Shown here: piece after piece, positions 17,312 through 26,202 of the stretch
Numbering within the stretch: the first letter of the stretch is position 1
Layout of the letters: each line of letters opens with the position of its first letter
NCBI GenBank assembly: GCA_002314145.1
Contig: DCCG01000005.1
Coordinates: 1-64,000, forward strand
DNA from: Thalassolituus sp. UBA1087
GTDB lineage: Bacteria; Pseudomonadota; Gammaproteobacteria; Pseudomonadales; Oceanobacteraceae
Length of the DNA stretch: 64,000 bases
Direction: 5' to 3'
Notes under the pieces: generated by a model
The model's input: the letters and a program-made list of their open reading frames with translations, nothing else
The model's database searches: none
Told to the model about the DNA's origin: nothing
Program-made: the position numbers and the translations under genes

Positions 17312-18301
17312 TTATTCACCCCAGACTTCTTTCAACACCCGCACCCAGTTGCCGCCCATAATTTTGGCAACATCCTCAGCACTGAAACCGTGTTTCAGCA
17401 GCGCTTCGGTGAGGTTGGGGAATTCGCCCACGGTACGGATACCGGCGGGGTTAATAATTTTGCCGAAGTTGGTTAAGCGGCGGGCATAGCCTTTGTCGTG
17501 GGTGAGCCATTCAAAAAACGCCTGATCATGGCCCTGGGTAAAATCAGTACCAATACCGACCTGATCAACACCGGCAATATTGGCAATGTAGGCGATGGCT
17601 TCAACGTAATCTTCAATAGTGGAGTTGATGCCATTTTTTAAGAAAGGCGCAAACATAGTCACACCGATAAAACCGCCATGATCGGCAATAAATTTCAGTT
17701 CTTCATCGGATTTATTACGCGGATGATCTTTCAGCCCGGATGGCAGGCAATGGGAATAACACACAGGTTTTTTCGATTCCAGAATCACCTCTTCCGACGT
17801 TTTGGAACCGACGTGAGATAAATCGCACATAACACCAACACGATTCATTTCAGCGATAATTTCACGGCCAAAATCTGACAGCCCGCCGTCACGCTCATAG
17901 CAACCGGTACCAATCAGGTTCTGGGTGTTGTAACACATCTGCACCACACCTACGCCCAGATCTTTAAAGACCTGCACATAGCCAATCTGGTCTTCGAATG
18001 CGTGAGCGTTCTGAAAGCCCATCATAATGCCGGTCTTACCCAGCGCCTTGGCTTTTAAAATATCGTCGGTGGTTTTTACCTTCATAACCAGATCGCTGTT
18101 ATCTTCGATCATCTGGTTCATGTCGGTGATGTTATTGACTGTGTTCTGGAAACCTTCCCACACAGAGACGGTACAGTTAGCCGCTGTCAGGCCACCGCGA
18201 CGCATGTCCTCAAATAATTCACGGCCCCATTTAGCGATAATTAATCCATCAATAATAATGGAATCATCATGCAATGCCTGAGCTTCGGTTACGCCTGTCA
18301 T
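17312..18301 (-). CDS. membrane-dipeptidase family (M19) metallohydrolase of the betaine cluster
   Basis: 329 residues. It has the renal-dipeptidase-like metallohydrolase pattern: DSIIIDGLIIAKW at the N-terminus, MCDLSHVGSKTSEEVI near 155-170, YSHC near 187, and GIGTDFTQGH near 250, which supply His/Asp/Glu ligands for a zinc pair. The gene matches PA5396, always found beside dgcA in Pseudomonas. Its actual substrate in betaine metabolism is not established. No signal peptide is visible, so it is probably cytoplasmic. It has its own terminator and is apparently monocistronic between gbdR and the dgc operon. Confidence 0.93.
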   Translation of the reverse strand: MTGVTEAQALHDDSIIIDGLIIAKWGRELFEDMRRGGLTAANCTVSVWEGFQNTVNNITDMNQMIEDNSDLVMKVKTTDDILKAKALGKTGIMMGFQNAHAFEDQIGYVQVFKDLGVGVVQMCYNTQNLIGTGCYERDGGLSDFGREIIAEMNRVGVMCDLSHVGSKTSEEVILESKKPVCYSHCLPSGLKDHPRNKSDEELKFIADHGGFIGVTMFAPFLKNGINSTIEDYVEAIAYIANIAGVDQVGIGTDFTQGHDQAFFEWLTHDKGYARRLTNFGKIINPAGIRTVGEFPNLTEALLKHGFSAEDVAKIMGGNWVRVLKEVWGE

Positions 18302-18449
18302 ACAACCTCCGGTATCTGATCTGTCCGGTGCCCGTCAGAACTGTGTGACATACAGTCTGTGGCTTACCGGTAATACCTTCGATTTTATCGGGGCCCCCGG
18401 GTTTCCGGCGGACCGGAAACGACAGGGCAGCAACCAAAAACGTCAGTGC

Positions 18450-19607
18450 TCAGAGATAAGTACCGGTGGCACTCATGACCGGACGACCGGCTGAACCGAT
18501 TTTGACGGAACCAAAGCTTGGCTCAGAGCGCGGTGATGCGCGCTTGGAAGACGGTGCGTCGGCGATATAAAGAGTCTCGCCTTCCAGCACCTCTTCGTAA
18601 CCTTCGTCCGCTTTCTCATTCCAGGTACCGGCACGTTCCTGACGCGGTGACTGGTTCATGTATTTGCGGTAACAACGGCTGAAATGCGGTGTGGAAACAA
18701 AACCACAGGCCGCGGAAATTTCAATAATCGGCATAGTGGTTTGCTTGAGCAGTTGCTTGGCACGCTCAAGACGTAATTTGAGGTAATAACGCGAGGGTGT
18801 GCAATCCAGGTAATTGTGGAACAGACGCTCCAGCTGACGACGGGAAATACCGGCGAATTCAGCCAGATCGCACAGCTCAATCGGCTCTTCGATGTTGGCT
18901 TCCATCAGTTCCACAATTTCAACCAGTTTGGGCTGGGCAGTATTCAGCAGATGACGCAGAGGAATTTTTTGCTGATCGGCCGGGTTACGCATACGGTCGC
19001 AGACGAACATTTCCATAATGGCGGTTGCCAGCACATTGCCGTGATGCATGGAAATCAGATGCAGCATCATATCCATCGGCGCGATACCACCGGATGCGGT
19101 GATACGGTCGTTATCGATGGTGAACAGACGGCTGTTGGTATTCACTTTGGGGAAACTTTCTTTCAGCGCAGCAATGCATTCCCAGTGCGCGCTGATGCTG
19201 TAACCGTCCAGCAGATGGGCAGCGGCGAGCGCGTAAGCACCGGTGCAGATTCCGCCCAGTACCGTGTGGCGGCGATCCAGCGCCTGCAGCCATTCGGTTT
19301 CGGTACGGTTACAGCTGCGGGTGATATCGACCCCACCGACCACAATCAGAGTGTCAAACTCCGGGGCGTCACGGGTGCCATGATCCACTGCCACGGTGAT
19401 GCCATCACTGGCTTTCACCGGCTGACCATCGGCACTGACCAGTCCCCAGCTGTAGAGCTCACGGCCACTCAGCTGGTTCGCCATACGCAGCGGCTCTACC
19501 GCTGACGACAACGCCATCATGGTAAAATTCTGCAGCAATAAGAAACCAACATGAGTTGGTTTTGTGAGCACCTTGAAAGGGTGCTGGGACGGCACTTCAT
19601 TAGTCAT
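18450..19607 (-). CDS. gbdR: AraC-family transcriptional activator of glycine-betaine catabolism, GbdR
   Basis: 385 residues. The N-terminal ~200 residues form a DJ-1/PfpI (class I amidotransferase-like) sensor domain with the nucleophile-elbow-like segment GGICTGAYALA. The C-terminal AraC/XylS DNA-binding domain has two helix-turn-helices (LCDLAEFAGISRRQLERLFHNYL, then ISAACGFVSTPHFSRCYRKYM, around 240-315). In Pseudomonas GbdR responds to glycine betaine and dimethylglycine and activates gbcAB, dgcAB, soxBDAG and choline-uptake genes. All of these target classes are in this window, so it is the likely local master regulator. A basic ~60-residue C-terminal tail follows. Confidence 0.94.
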   Translation of the reverse strand: MTNEVPSQHPFKVLTKPTHVGFLLLQNFTMMALSSAVEPLRMANQLSGRELYSWGLVSADGQPVKASDGITVAVDHGTRDAPEFDTLIVVGGVDITRSCNRTETEWLQALDRRHTVLGGICTGAYALAAAHLLDGYSISAHWECIAALKESFPKVNTNSRLFTIDNDRITASGGIAPMDMMLHLISMHHGNVLATAIMEMFVCDRMRNPADQQKIPLRHLLNTAQPKLVEIVELMEANIEEPIELCDLAEFAGISRRQLERLFHNYLDCTPSRYYLKLRLERAKQLLKQTTMPIIEISAACGFVSTPHFSRCYRKYMNQSPRQERAGTWNEKADEGYEEVLEGETLYIADAPSSKRASPRSEPSFGSVKIGSAGRPVMSATGTYL

Positions 19608-19956
19608 ATTATTGCCCCTCTGCTTGTCATCGGTTGAGACCCAACCAGAGCAAAATGCAAGCCAGAAGAGAGGTATAAAAGCCGCACCGATAAAAATAAA
19701 TACGACCTGAGTACAAAGATGCCTGAAAACGACACCGGCGGGTTCTTAAACGAACATTCAATAAAAATTCAGAGACAGGTTTATCAACAGTGGCCGGAAT
19801 AAACCCACCCGTTCATCATGGCCATCGACGATGGCTGATGGGTAAAAATGACCATTTTTGTGCACAGTGCTTCCGTACGGAGCACAGCCCCCACAAAGTG
19901 TTACTTATTCACCTGCGACAAACGTCTACCTGTTCATATCTTCGTCCTGTTTTGTC
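19608..19956. other. gbdR upstream region
   Basis: 349 bases, AT-rich, with no convincing gene. It holds the gbdR promoter and a degenerate BetI-like half-palindrome (CGAACATTCAAT, 19751-19762) about 145 bases upstream of gbdR. No terminator hairpin for purU was found. Confidence 0.45.
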
Positions 19957-20829
19957 TTATTCATGCCCCTGGAACACCACGGTTTTATTGCCATGCAAAA
20001 AAATCCGGTCTTCACAGTGCAGCCGTACCGCCCGCGCCAGCGTCAGGCGTTCGGTATCCCGTCCTTTGGCAGTCAGTTTCTCTGCGGTATAGCTGTGATC
20101 CACCGCTTCCACGCCCTGGGTAATGATGGGACCTTCGTCCAGATCGTTGCTGATATAATGCGCAGTGGCTCCCACCAGCTTCACACCTTTATCAAACGCC
20201 TGATGGTAAGGACGGGCGCCTTTGAATCCGGGCAGTAAGGAATGGTGAATATTGATCGCCCGGCCGCTGAGCCGGTCACACAGATCTTCCGACAACACCT
20301 GCATATAACGGGCGAGCACCACCAGCTCGGTATTCGTCTGTTCAATCAGTTTTAACAGTTCTGCTTCCTGCTGCGGTTTGGTGTCGGCCGTCACCGGCAG
20401 ATGGTAGTAGGGAATGCCGTACCAGTCGGCCAGCCCCTGAAAATCCGGATGGTTGGAGACAATGGCGGTGACATCAATCGGCAAGTGTCCGGTCTGGGCG
20501 CGATGCAGCAGATCCTGCAGACAATGATCAAAGCGTGACACCATGATCAGGGTGCGGGTCTTTGAATTCACATCGCGTATCCGCCACTGCATGGAAAAGT
20601 CATCAGCCAGCCGGGCAAATTCATCACTCAGCTGCTGTATGAATCCTTCAGTGAGTTGCGCCGGGCGGAACTCGGCGCGGATAAAAAACTGACCGTCGGC
20701 GCTGTCGTCGTATGTATTCAGCTCAGTAACGTAGCATTGTTTGCGGTAAAGGAATCCGGTAACGAGTTCCACGCTGCCCAGTCTGCTGGCGCAGGTGCCG
20801 GTTAAAACAAAAAGTGATTCGGATGACAT
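19957..20829 (-). CDS. purU: formyltetrahydrofolate deformylase
   Basis: 290 residues from the ATG at 20829 (MSSESLFVLTG), with a GGGGT ribosome site. An N-terminal ACT domain (~1-80) is followed by a formyltransferase-fold catalytic domain carrying the Asn-His-Asp set in NIHHSLLPGFKGARPYHQAF and HYISNDLDEGPIITQ. It hydrolyses 10-formyl-THF to formate and THF. As the last gene of glyA-sda-soxBDAG-purU it would recycle THF loaded with one-carbon units by sarcosine oxidase; the same linkage occurs in Pseudomonas (purU2). A strong terminator hairpin sits immediately upstream of its ribosome site, so expression relative to soxG is probably reduced or separately driven. Confidence 0.95.
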   Translation of the reverse strand: MSSESLFVLTGTCASRLGSVELVTGFLYRKQCYVTELNTYDDSADGQFFIRAEFRPAQLTEGFIQQLSDEFARLADDFSMQWRIRDVNSKTRTLIMVSRFDHCLQDLLHRAQTGHLPIDVTAIVSNHPDFQGLADWYGIPYYHLPVTADTKPQQEAELLKLIEQTNTELVVLARYMQVLSEDLCDRLSGRAINIHHSLLPGFKGARPYHQAFDKGVKLVGATAHYISNDLDEGPIITQGVEAVDHSYTAEKLTAKGRDTERLTLARAVRLHCEDRIFLHGNKTVVFQGHE

Positions 20830-20842
20830 ATCAGTACCCCAT

Positions 20843-20882
20843 AAAAAAACCGCCACTGCAGAGACTGCAGCGGCGGTTTTTT
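20843..20882 (-). terminator. intrinsic terminator between soxG and purU
   Basis: On the minus strand, a long hairpin (AAACCGCC and CTGCAG arms, one mismatch, AGA loop) flanked by A- and T-runs. It lies only 13 bases before the purU start codon. Confidence 0.85.
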
Positions 20883-20918
20883 AAACGTAACAAACAAATG
20901 AACGCTGCATAATACAAC

Positions 20919-21563
20919 TCAGATTATCTGCAGGCCGTATTCACCGGCTGCATCCTGCAGCCAGAGCGCCAGGTAATCGGAGAAACTGCGGCGAATGATC
21001 AGCTCCCATTCGCTTTCCCCGACCCGGCGGATCAGTGCACCGCTTTTGGCGAAAGTGGTACGCACCACTTTTCCGACCGGAAAGCTGGATTCATGAGTAT
21101 CGTAATGACAGGTTTTCATCAGCACCATTTCAGCACTGTCACCGGACAGCATAAGAATGGTCTGGCCACCACTGACATTCACAATGGAGTAATGGCCGCT
21201 GGCTTCTGCCCGCAGCTGTTGTTCAACGCTGAAGGCATCGCTGTTGCTGACGGTCAGCAGCCATTCGTCCGGTGACGTCCAGCGTATAACACGCCCGGAA
21301 TCGTCACTGACACTCTGCAGCGGCCCCGGCAGGGACATGCCCAGTACTTTTTCAACCGCGGCTTCGAAGCTGCTGTTGCCGGCACTGCGCAATACCAGAT
21401 GTCCGGCCAGCCCCTGCTCACTGAGAGTCACACCGGCTTCCGCGCCGGTGGTTTTCCAGTGGAAGTTACTCAGCGGGCTTTCGGCAATCACGTCACTGCC
21501 GGCGGCCGGTACCTGATCCATCTGTGCAAAAATTTCGGATTGAGTTTCAGCTGCCTCAGACAT
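20919..21563 (-). CDS. soxG: sarcosine oxidase gamma subunit
   Basis: 214 residues from the ATG at 21563 (MSEAAETQ); upstream open frame is discarded because it lies inside soxA. It is a diverged GCV_T-like subunit with SPDEWLLTVS near the middle and NVSGGQTILMLSG after it, both typical of heterotetrameric SoxG. It structurally completes the SoxBDAG complex that oxidises sarcosine to glycine. The start overlaps the soxA 3' end by eight bases, indicating translational coupling. Confidence 0.93.
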   Translation of the reverse strand: MSEAAETQSEIFAQMDQVPAAGSDVIAESPLSNFHWKTTGAEAGVTLSEQGLAGHLVLRSAGNSSFEAAVEKVLGMSLPGPLQSVSDDSGRVIRWTSPDEWLLTVSNSDAFSVEQQLRAEASGHYSIVNVSGGQTILMLSGDSAEMVLMKTCHYDTHESSFPVGKVVRTTFAKSGALIRRVGESEWELIIRRSFSDYLALWLQDAAGEYGLQII

Positions 21564-24500
21564 TCTGGCGGTCTCCTTTTGGATCATAAAATACCGGACT
21601 GCAGATTTCGGCTTCCACCACACTGCCATCCAACATCGGGTAATAAACAGTTTCGCCCATACGGTCGAGGCCACCACGGATGGTACCCATGGCGATACTG
21701 CGTCCCAGGGTTGCGCTGTAATAACTGGAGGTCACGTGACCCAGCATGGTCATCGGAATGGCCTGTTTCGGATCCGCCACCGCCTGCGCACCTTCCGGCA
21801 GAACTTTCTGCGGATCTTTGGTCAGCAGACCCACCAGCTGTTTACGGTTGGCTTTGGTCGGATCTTCACGTGACATACCGCGTTTGCCGACAAAGCTGAA
21901 AGGTTTCTGCTGTGCCACTGCCCAGCCCATACCCAGATCGTAAGGGTGCAGTGTGCTGTCAGTATCCTGGCCCACAATAATGAAGCCTTTTTCTGCCCGC
22001 AGGATGTGCATGGTTTCAGTGCCGTACGGCGTAATGCCGTACTTGGCGCCGTGCTCCATCAGTTTCTTCCACACATGCATTCCGAAGTTGGCCTGCACGT
22101 TGATTTCGTAGGACAGTTCGCCGGTAAAGGAAATACGGAATACCCGCGCCGGCACACCGGCTACAGTGCCCTGACGCCAGTCCATAAATTTAAAGGCGTC
22201 TTTATCCAGATCGATATCATCACACAGCTCAGCCAGCAGTTTGCGGCTGTCCGGTCCACCGATGGTCATGGTGGCCCAGTGGTCGGTGACGCTGGTAAAG
22301 AAGACTTCCAGCTCCGGCCATTCGGTCTGATGATAAAGCTCCAGCCATTCCAGCACGTGGGCCGCACCGCCGGTGGTGGTGGTCATCAGGAAGTGGTTTT
22401 CGCCCAGACAGGAAGTCACACCGTCATCGAATACCATGCCGTCTTCACCACACATCAGACCGTAGCGGCATTTGCCGACAGCCAGTTTGGCCCAGGCGTT
22501 GGTGTAAATACGGCCGAGGAATTCGCGCGCATCTTTACCCTGAATATCAATTTTACCCAGCGTACTGGCGTCCAGCATGCCAACCCCGTTGCGCACTGCC
22601 AGCACTTCACGGTTGAGTGAGTCCTGCATGCTTTCACCGGCTTTCGGGTAATACCAGGGACGCTTCCACTCACCCACATCTTCAAATTTGGCGCCGTTAT
22701 CCACGTGCCACTGATGCATGGCGGTGTAACGTTCCGGCACGAAGAGTTCGCGGGCGTTACGGCCGGCAATGGCGCCGAACGTGACCGGCGTGTAGTTCGG
22801 GCGGAATACCGTGGTGCCGGTTTCAGGGATGGTTTTATTCACCGCCTGAGCGGTGATGGCCATACCGTTAATGTTACCCAGCTTGCCCTGATCCGTACCA
22901 AAGCCCAGCGCGGTATAACGCTTCACATGTTCAATGGCTTCAAACCCTTCACGGGTCGCCACATCAATGCTGGCCGCGGTGACATCGTTCTGATAATCAA
23001 CAAACTGTTTCGGTGCCCGGGTCATAGGCTGTTTATGAGGAACATAAAACAGCGGCATGGCTTTGCCGACGGACGGCTCATGCACTTTCGGTACGGTCAG
23101 ATCCGTTGGTTTATCAAAGCCCGCATTGGTCGCCGCCTGAGCGCCGGCACTGAAGCCTTCCGCCAGACATTCAGCAATGCTGTAATGACCCTGAATACCA
23201 CCGGCGAGCAGTTGTTTCTGGTTCGCTGGCCCGGGGACAAAACCGATCACATCGTCATCCCACACCGGACGGCTGCCGGTATGACAGGACAGGTGAACCA
23301 CCGGACTCCAGCCACCGGAGGTCGCCACGGTATCGCAATCCAGCGTGGTTTCACTGCCGGCCAGTGACAGCTCAGTGGTCGACAGACGGGCAACGCTGAC
23401 GCTTTTAACACGCTTGCTGCCCTGCACGTCATACACCACGGAACCTTTAATAACCCGGATACCGGCTTTTTCTGCTGCGGCCACCAGTTCCCCATCCGGG
23501 TCCGGACGGCTGTCAACGACGGCGACTACCTGACGACCGGTATTGGCCCAGTCAATGGCTGTCTGATAAGCGTAATCATTGGTGGTCGCGACCACCAGAC
23601 GGTTGCCCGGCACCACGCCATAACGGCGGATATAGGTGCTGACCGCGGAGGCAATCATGCAACCGGGAACATCATTGTTAGCGTATACCAGCGGACGCTC
23701 ATGGGCGCCGGTGGCCAGTACAACCCAGCCGGCACGCACACGATGCAGACGCTGACGGGTCAGGCCCTGAGGCGCGGTTTCACCCAGATGATCAGTCTGA
23801 CGCTGATGAATGGTGAGGAAGTTATGATCGTGATAACCGTTCACCGTGGAGTACGGCAACAGCTGCACGTTATCCATGGTGCGCAGACGGGCGACGGTTT
23901 CTGCCACCCAGTTGCTGGCCGGCTTTTCGTTGATCCAGTCATTGCTGTGCAGCAGTGCACCACCGAATTCCGCCTGCTCGTCGGCGAGAATTACCCGGGC
24001 TCCGGCTTCACCGGCCGCCAGGGCCGCCGCTAAACCAGCGGCACCGCCGCCCACCACCAGCACATCACAATGCTGATTCAGGTGATCATAAGTATCCGGA
24101 TCTTTCTGTTTCGAAGCGCGGCCAAGACCGGCTGCTTTACGGATGTATTTTTCGTACGTCGGCCACAGAGACTGAGGTGACATAAAGGTTTTGTTGTAAA
24201 AACCCGGAGGCATCATGCCGCCACCGATTTTGCCCAGGTAAGCCATCACGTCGAATTCGACTGTGGGCCAGCCGTTGGTGGAGGCGCACTCCAGACCGTT
24301 ATAGAGTTCCTGTTGTGTGGCGCGCACGTTCGGGATCTGAGCGGCTTCACTGGCACCTAACTGCAGTACCGCATTCGGCTCTTCTGCACCGGCTGCGACA
24401 ATGCCGCGTGGACGCGCGTATTTAAAACTGCGGCCGACAATATCAATACCGTTTGCCAGCAGTGCGGATGCGACGGTGTCGCCTTCGTAACCCTGGAAGG

Positions 24501-24579
24501 TACGGCCGTTAAAGGTAAAGGTCAGGGGTCTGCTGCGGTTAATGCGGCCGGCGTCCTGTACTCGGTTTGGCTGTGTCAT
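21556..24579 (-). CDS. soxA: sarcosine oxidase alpha subunit
   Basis: 1007 residues, the family's usual size. The order is: N-terminal 2Fe-2S-type domain without the full cysteine set (FTFNGRTFQGYEGDTVASALLA); a Rossmann nucleotide-binding domain (LVVGGGAAGLAAALAAGEAG, ~175); and from ~620 a glycine-cleavage-T-like folate domain (GMLDASTLGKIDIQGKDA, FTGELSYEINV). It binds NAD and helps channel the methyl group to THF, giving 5,10-methylene-THF. It lies between soxD (12-base gap) and soxG (overlap) in one operon. Confidence 0.97.
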   Translation of the reverse strand: MTQPNRVQDAGRINRSRPLTFTFNGRTFQGYEGDTVASALLANGIDIVGRSFKYARPRGIVAAGAEEPNAVLQLGASEAAQIPNVRATQQELYNGLECASTNGWPTVEFDVMAYLGKIGGGMMPPGFYNKTFMSPQSLWPTYEKYIRKAAGLGRASKQKDPDTYDHLNQHCDVLVVGGGAAGLAAALAAGEAGARVILADEQAEFGGALLHSNDWINEKPASNWVAETVARLRTMDNVQLLPYSTVNGYHDHNFLTIHQRQTDHLGETAPQGLTRQRLHRVRAGWVVLATGAHERPLVYANNDVPGCMIASAVSTYIRRYGVVPGNRLVVATTNDYAYQTAIDWANTGRQVVAVVDSRPDPDGELVAAAEKAGIRVIKGSVVYDVQGSKRVKSVSVARLSTTELSLAGSETTLDCDTVATSGGWSPVVHLSCHTGSRPVWDDDVIGFVPGPANQKQLLAGGIQGHYSIAECLAEGFSAGAQAATNAGFDKPTDLTVPKVHEPSVGKAMPLFYVPHKQPMTRAPKQFVDYQNDVTAASIDVATREGFEAIEHVKRYTALGFGTDQGKLGNINGMAITAQAVNKTIPETGTTVFRPNYTPVTFGAIAGRNARELFVPERYTAMHQWHVDNGAKFEDVGEWKRPWYYPKAGESMQDSLNREVLAVRNGVGMLDASTLGKIDIQGKDAREFLGRIYTNAWAKLAVGKCRYGLMCGEDGMVFDDGVTSCLGENHFLMTTTTGGAAHVLEWLELYHQTEWPELEVFFTSVTDHWATMTIGGPDSRKLLAELCDDIDLDKDAFKFMDWRQGTVAGVPARVFRISFTGELSYEINVQANFGMHVWKKLMEHGAKYGITPYGTETMHILRAEKGFIIVGQDTDSTLHPYDLGMGWAVAQQKPFSFVGKRGMSREDPTKANRKQLVGLLTKDPQKVLPEGAQAVADPKQAIPMTMLGHVTSSYYSATLGRSIAMGTIRGGLDRMGETVYYPMLDGSVVEAEICSPVFYDPKGDRQNV

Positions 24580-24591
24580 TTGCTACGCCCC

Positions 24592-24882
24592 TTACTTCTC
24601 TGCAGCGACCACGGAAGGCTGCTCGCCAATTTTATAAGTTTCTTTAATTTCATAACTGACGGTGTCACGGGTCATGTTAAAAAACTTCCCGCAGCCGGCA
24701 GAATGTACCCAGAGTTCATGATGGAGACCTTTGGGGTTTTTACGGAAAAACATGTAATTCCCCCACTCTTCATCACTGCAGGCTTCCGGATCTTCCGGGC
24801 GCTTGATATGCGCCTGCCCGCGGGCACTGAATTCTTCTTCTTCGCGGTATTCGCCGCAGTGAGGACAAAAAATACATAACAT
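24592..24882 (-). CDS. soxD: sarcosine oxidase delta subunit
   Basis: 96 residues from the ATG at 24882, with GGAG upstream; the in-frame upstream extension lies in soxB. Zinc ligands typical of SoxD are present: CPHC (C6, C9), H60 and C64 in HSAGCGKFFN. It is the small zinc-binding subunit of the heterotetramer. The segment RPEDPEACSDEEWGNYMFFR is a strong family signature. Confidence 0.95.
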   Translation of the reverse strand: MLCIFCPHCGEYREEEEFSARGQAHIKRPEDPEACSDEEWGNYMFFRKNPKGLHHELWVHSAGCGKFFNMTRDTVSYEIKETYKIGEQPSVVAAEK

Positions 24883-24898
24883 AACGATTGTCTCCGTA

Positions 24899-26152
24899 TC
24901 AGTGAGCCACGGCAGCGGCGCCGTGCTCATCGATCAGCGCACCATTGTGGAAGCGCTCAATGCTGAAAGGTTCTGCCAGCTCATGGGCTTTACCCTGAGC
25001 CAGCGTCGCGGCGAATACATGACCGGAACCCGGTGTGGCTTTAAAGCCGCCGGTGCCCCAGCCACAGTTAAAGAACAGACCTTTAACCGGCGTCGCACTG
25101 ATGATCGGACAGGCATCCGGTGTGGTATCCACAATGCCGCCCCACTGACGGTTCATGCGCACACGGCTGACTTCCGGGAACATCTCCACAATGGCCTGCA
25201 CCGTATGTTCAATAATGGAGTAGGAACCACGCTGGCCGTAGCCCAGGTAAGAGTCGATACCGGCACCGATCACCAGGTCGCCTTTGTTGGACTGACTCAT
25301 GTAACCGTGCACATGGTTAGACATCACAACGGTATCCAGTACCGGTTTGATCGGTTCTGATACCAGCGCCTGCAGCGGGTGCGACTCGACCGGTAATTCA
25401 AAGCCGGCCATCTTCGCCATCACACCGGAATGTCCGGCAGTCACACAGCCCACACGGTCGGCTTTAATGACACCGTGCTGTTTGGTTTTCACGCCAACAA
25501 TGGTGTTATTTTCAATCACCATATCGGTGACTTCGCAGTTCTGGATCAGATCCACACCGCGCATTGCCGCACCACGGGCATAACCCCAGGCCACGGCATC
25601 GTGACGGGCGTTACCGGCGCGGCGCTGAACCGAGGCGCCGAGAATCGGGAAGCGGGTTTTATCGGAACAGTCGAGCAGCGGAATTTCGCGCTGCAGCTGT
25701 TCGGCGTCGACCATTTCGTTGTCTACGCCGTTGAGGCGGTTGGCGTACGTCAGCCGTTCGTTATCGCGGATATCCTGCAATGTGTGGCACAGGTGATACA
25801 CACCCCGCTGGGAGAACATCACGTTGTAGTTAAGATCCTGCGACAGGCCTTCCCACAGTTTCATGGCGTGCTCATACAGGTGAGCTGATTCATCCCACAG
25901 ATAGTTGGAACGCACGATGGTGGTATTACGGCAGATATTACCGCTGCCCAGGTGGCCTTTTTCCAGCACAGCAATATTGGTTATGCCATGCTCTTTCGCC
26001 AGATAATAAGCCGTTGCCAGACCATGACCGCCGCCACCAATAATAATGATGTCGTACTTTTTCTTGGGTACCGGGTTTTCCCACATACGGGGCCAGTTTT
26101 CATGGTGACTGACCGAGTTTTTAAATAACTCAAAAGCGGAATATTTCTGCAT
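24899..26152 (-). CDS. soxB: sarcosine oxidase beta subunit
   Basis: 417 residues from the ATG at 26152 (MQKYSAFELFKNS); a GTG four codons earlier overlaps the AGAGGTGG ribosome site and is unlikely. The FAD-binding motif IIIIGGGGHGLATAYYLA is near residue 35. Further on are LGSGNICRNTTIVRSNY, matching the SoxB region with the covalent-FMN histidine environment, and WGGIVDTTPDACPIIS. It carries the catalytic flavin site that demethylates sarcosine to glycine. It is the first of the four sox subunit genes, 50 bases after sda. Confidence 0.96.
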   Translation of the reverse strand: MQKYSAFELFKNSVSHHENWPRMWENPVPKKKYDIIIIGGGGHGLATAYYLAKEHGITNIAVLEKGHLGSGNICRNTTIVRSNYLWDESAHLYEHAMKLWEGLSQDLNYNVMFSQRGVYHLCHTLQDIRDNERLTYANRLNGVDNEMVDAEQLQREIPLLDCSDKTRFPILGASVQRRAGNARHDAVAWGYARGAAMRGVDLIQNCEVTDMVIENNTIVGVKTKQHGVIKADRVGCVTAGHSGVMAKMAGFELPVESHPLQALVSEPIKPVLDTVVMSNHVHGYMSQSNKGDLVIGAGIDSYLGYGQRGSYSIIEHTVQAIVEMFPEVSRVRMNRQWGGIVDTTPDACPIISATPVKGLFFNCGWGTGGFKATPGSGHVFAATLAQGKAHELAEPFSIERFHNGALIDEHGAAAVAH

Positions 26153-26202
26153 AGCAAATGCCACCTCTTAAAGCATAAAGCCGGGTTTAAAAAATTTCTG
26201 TC

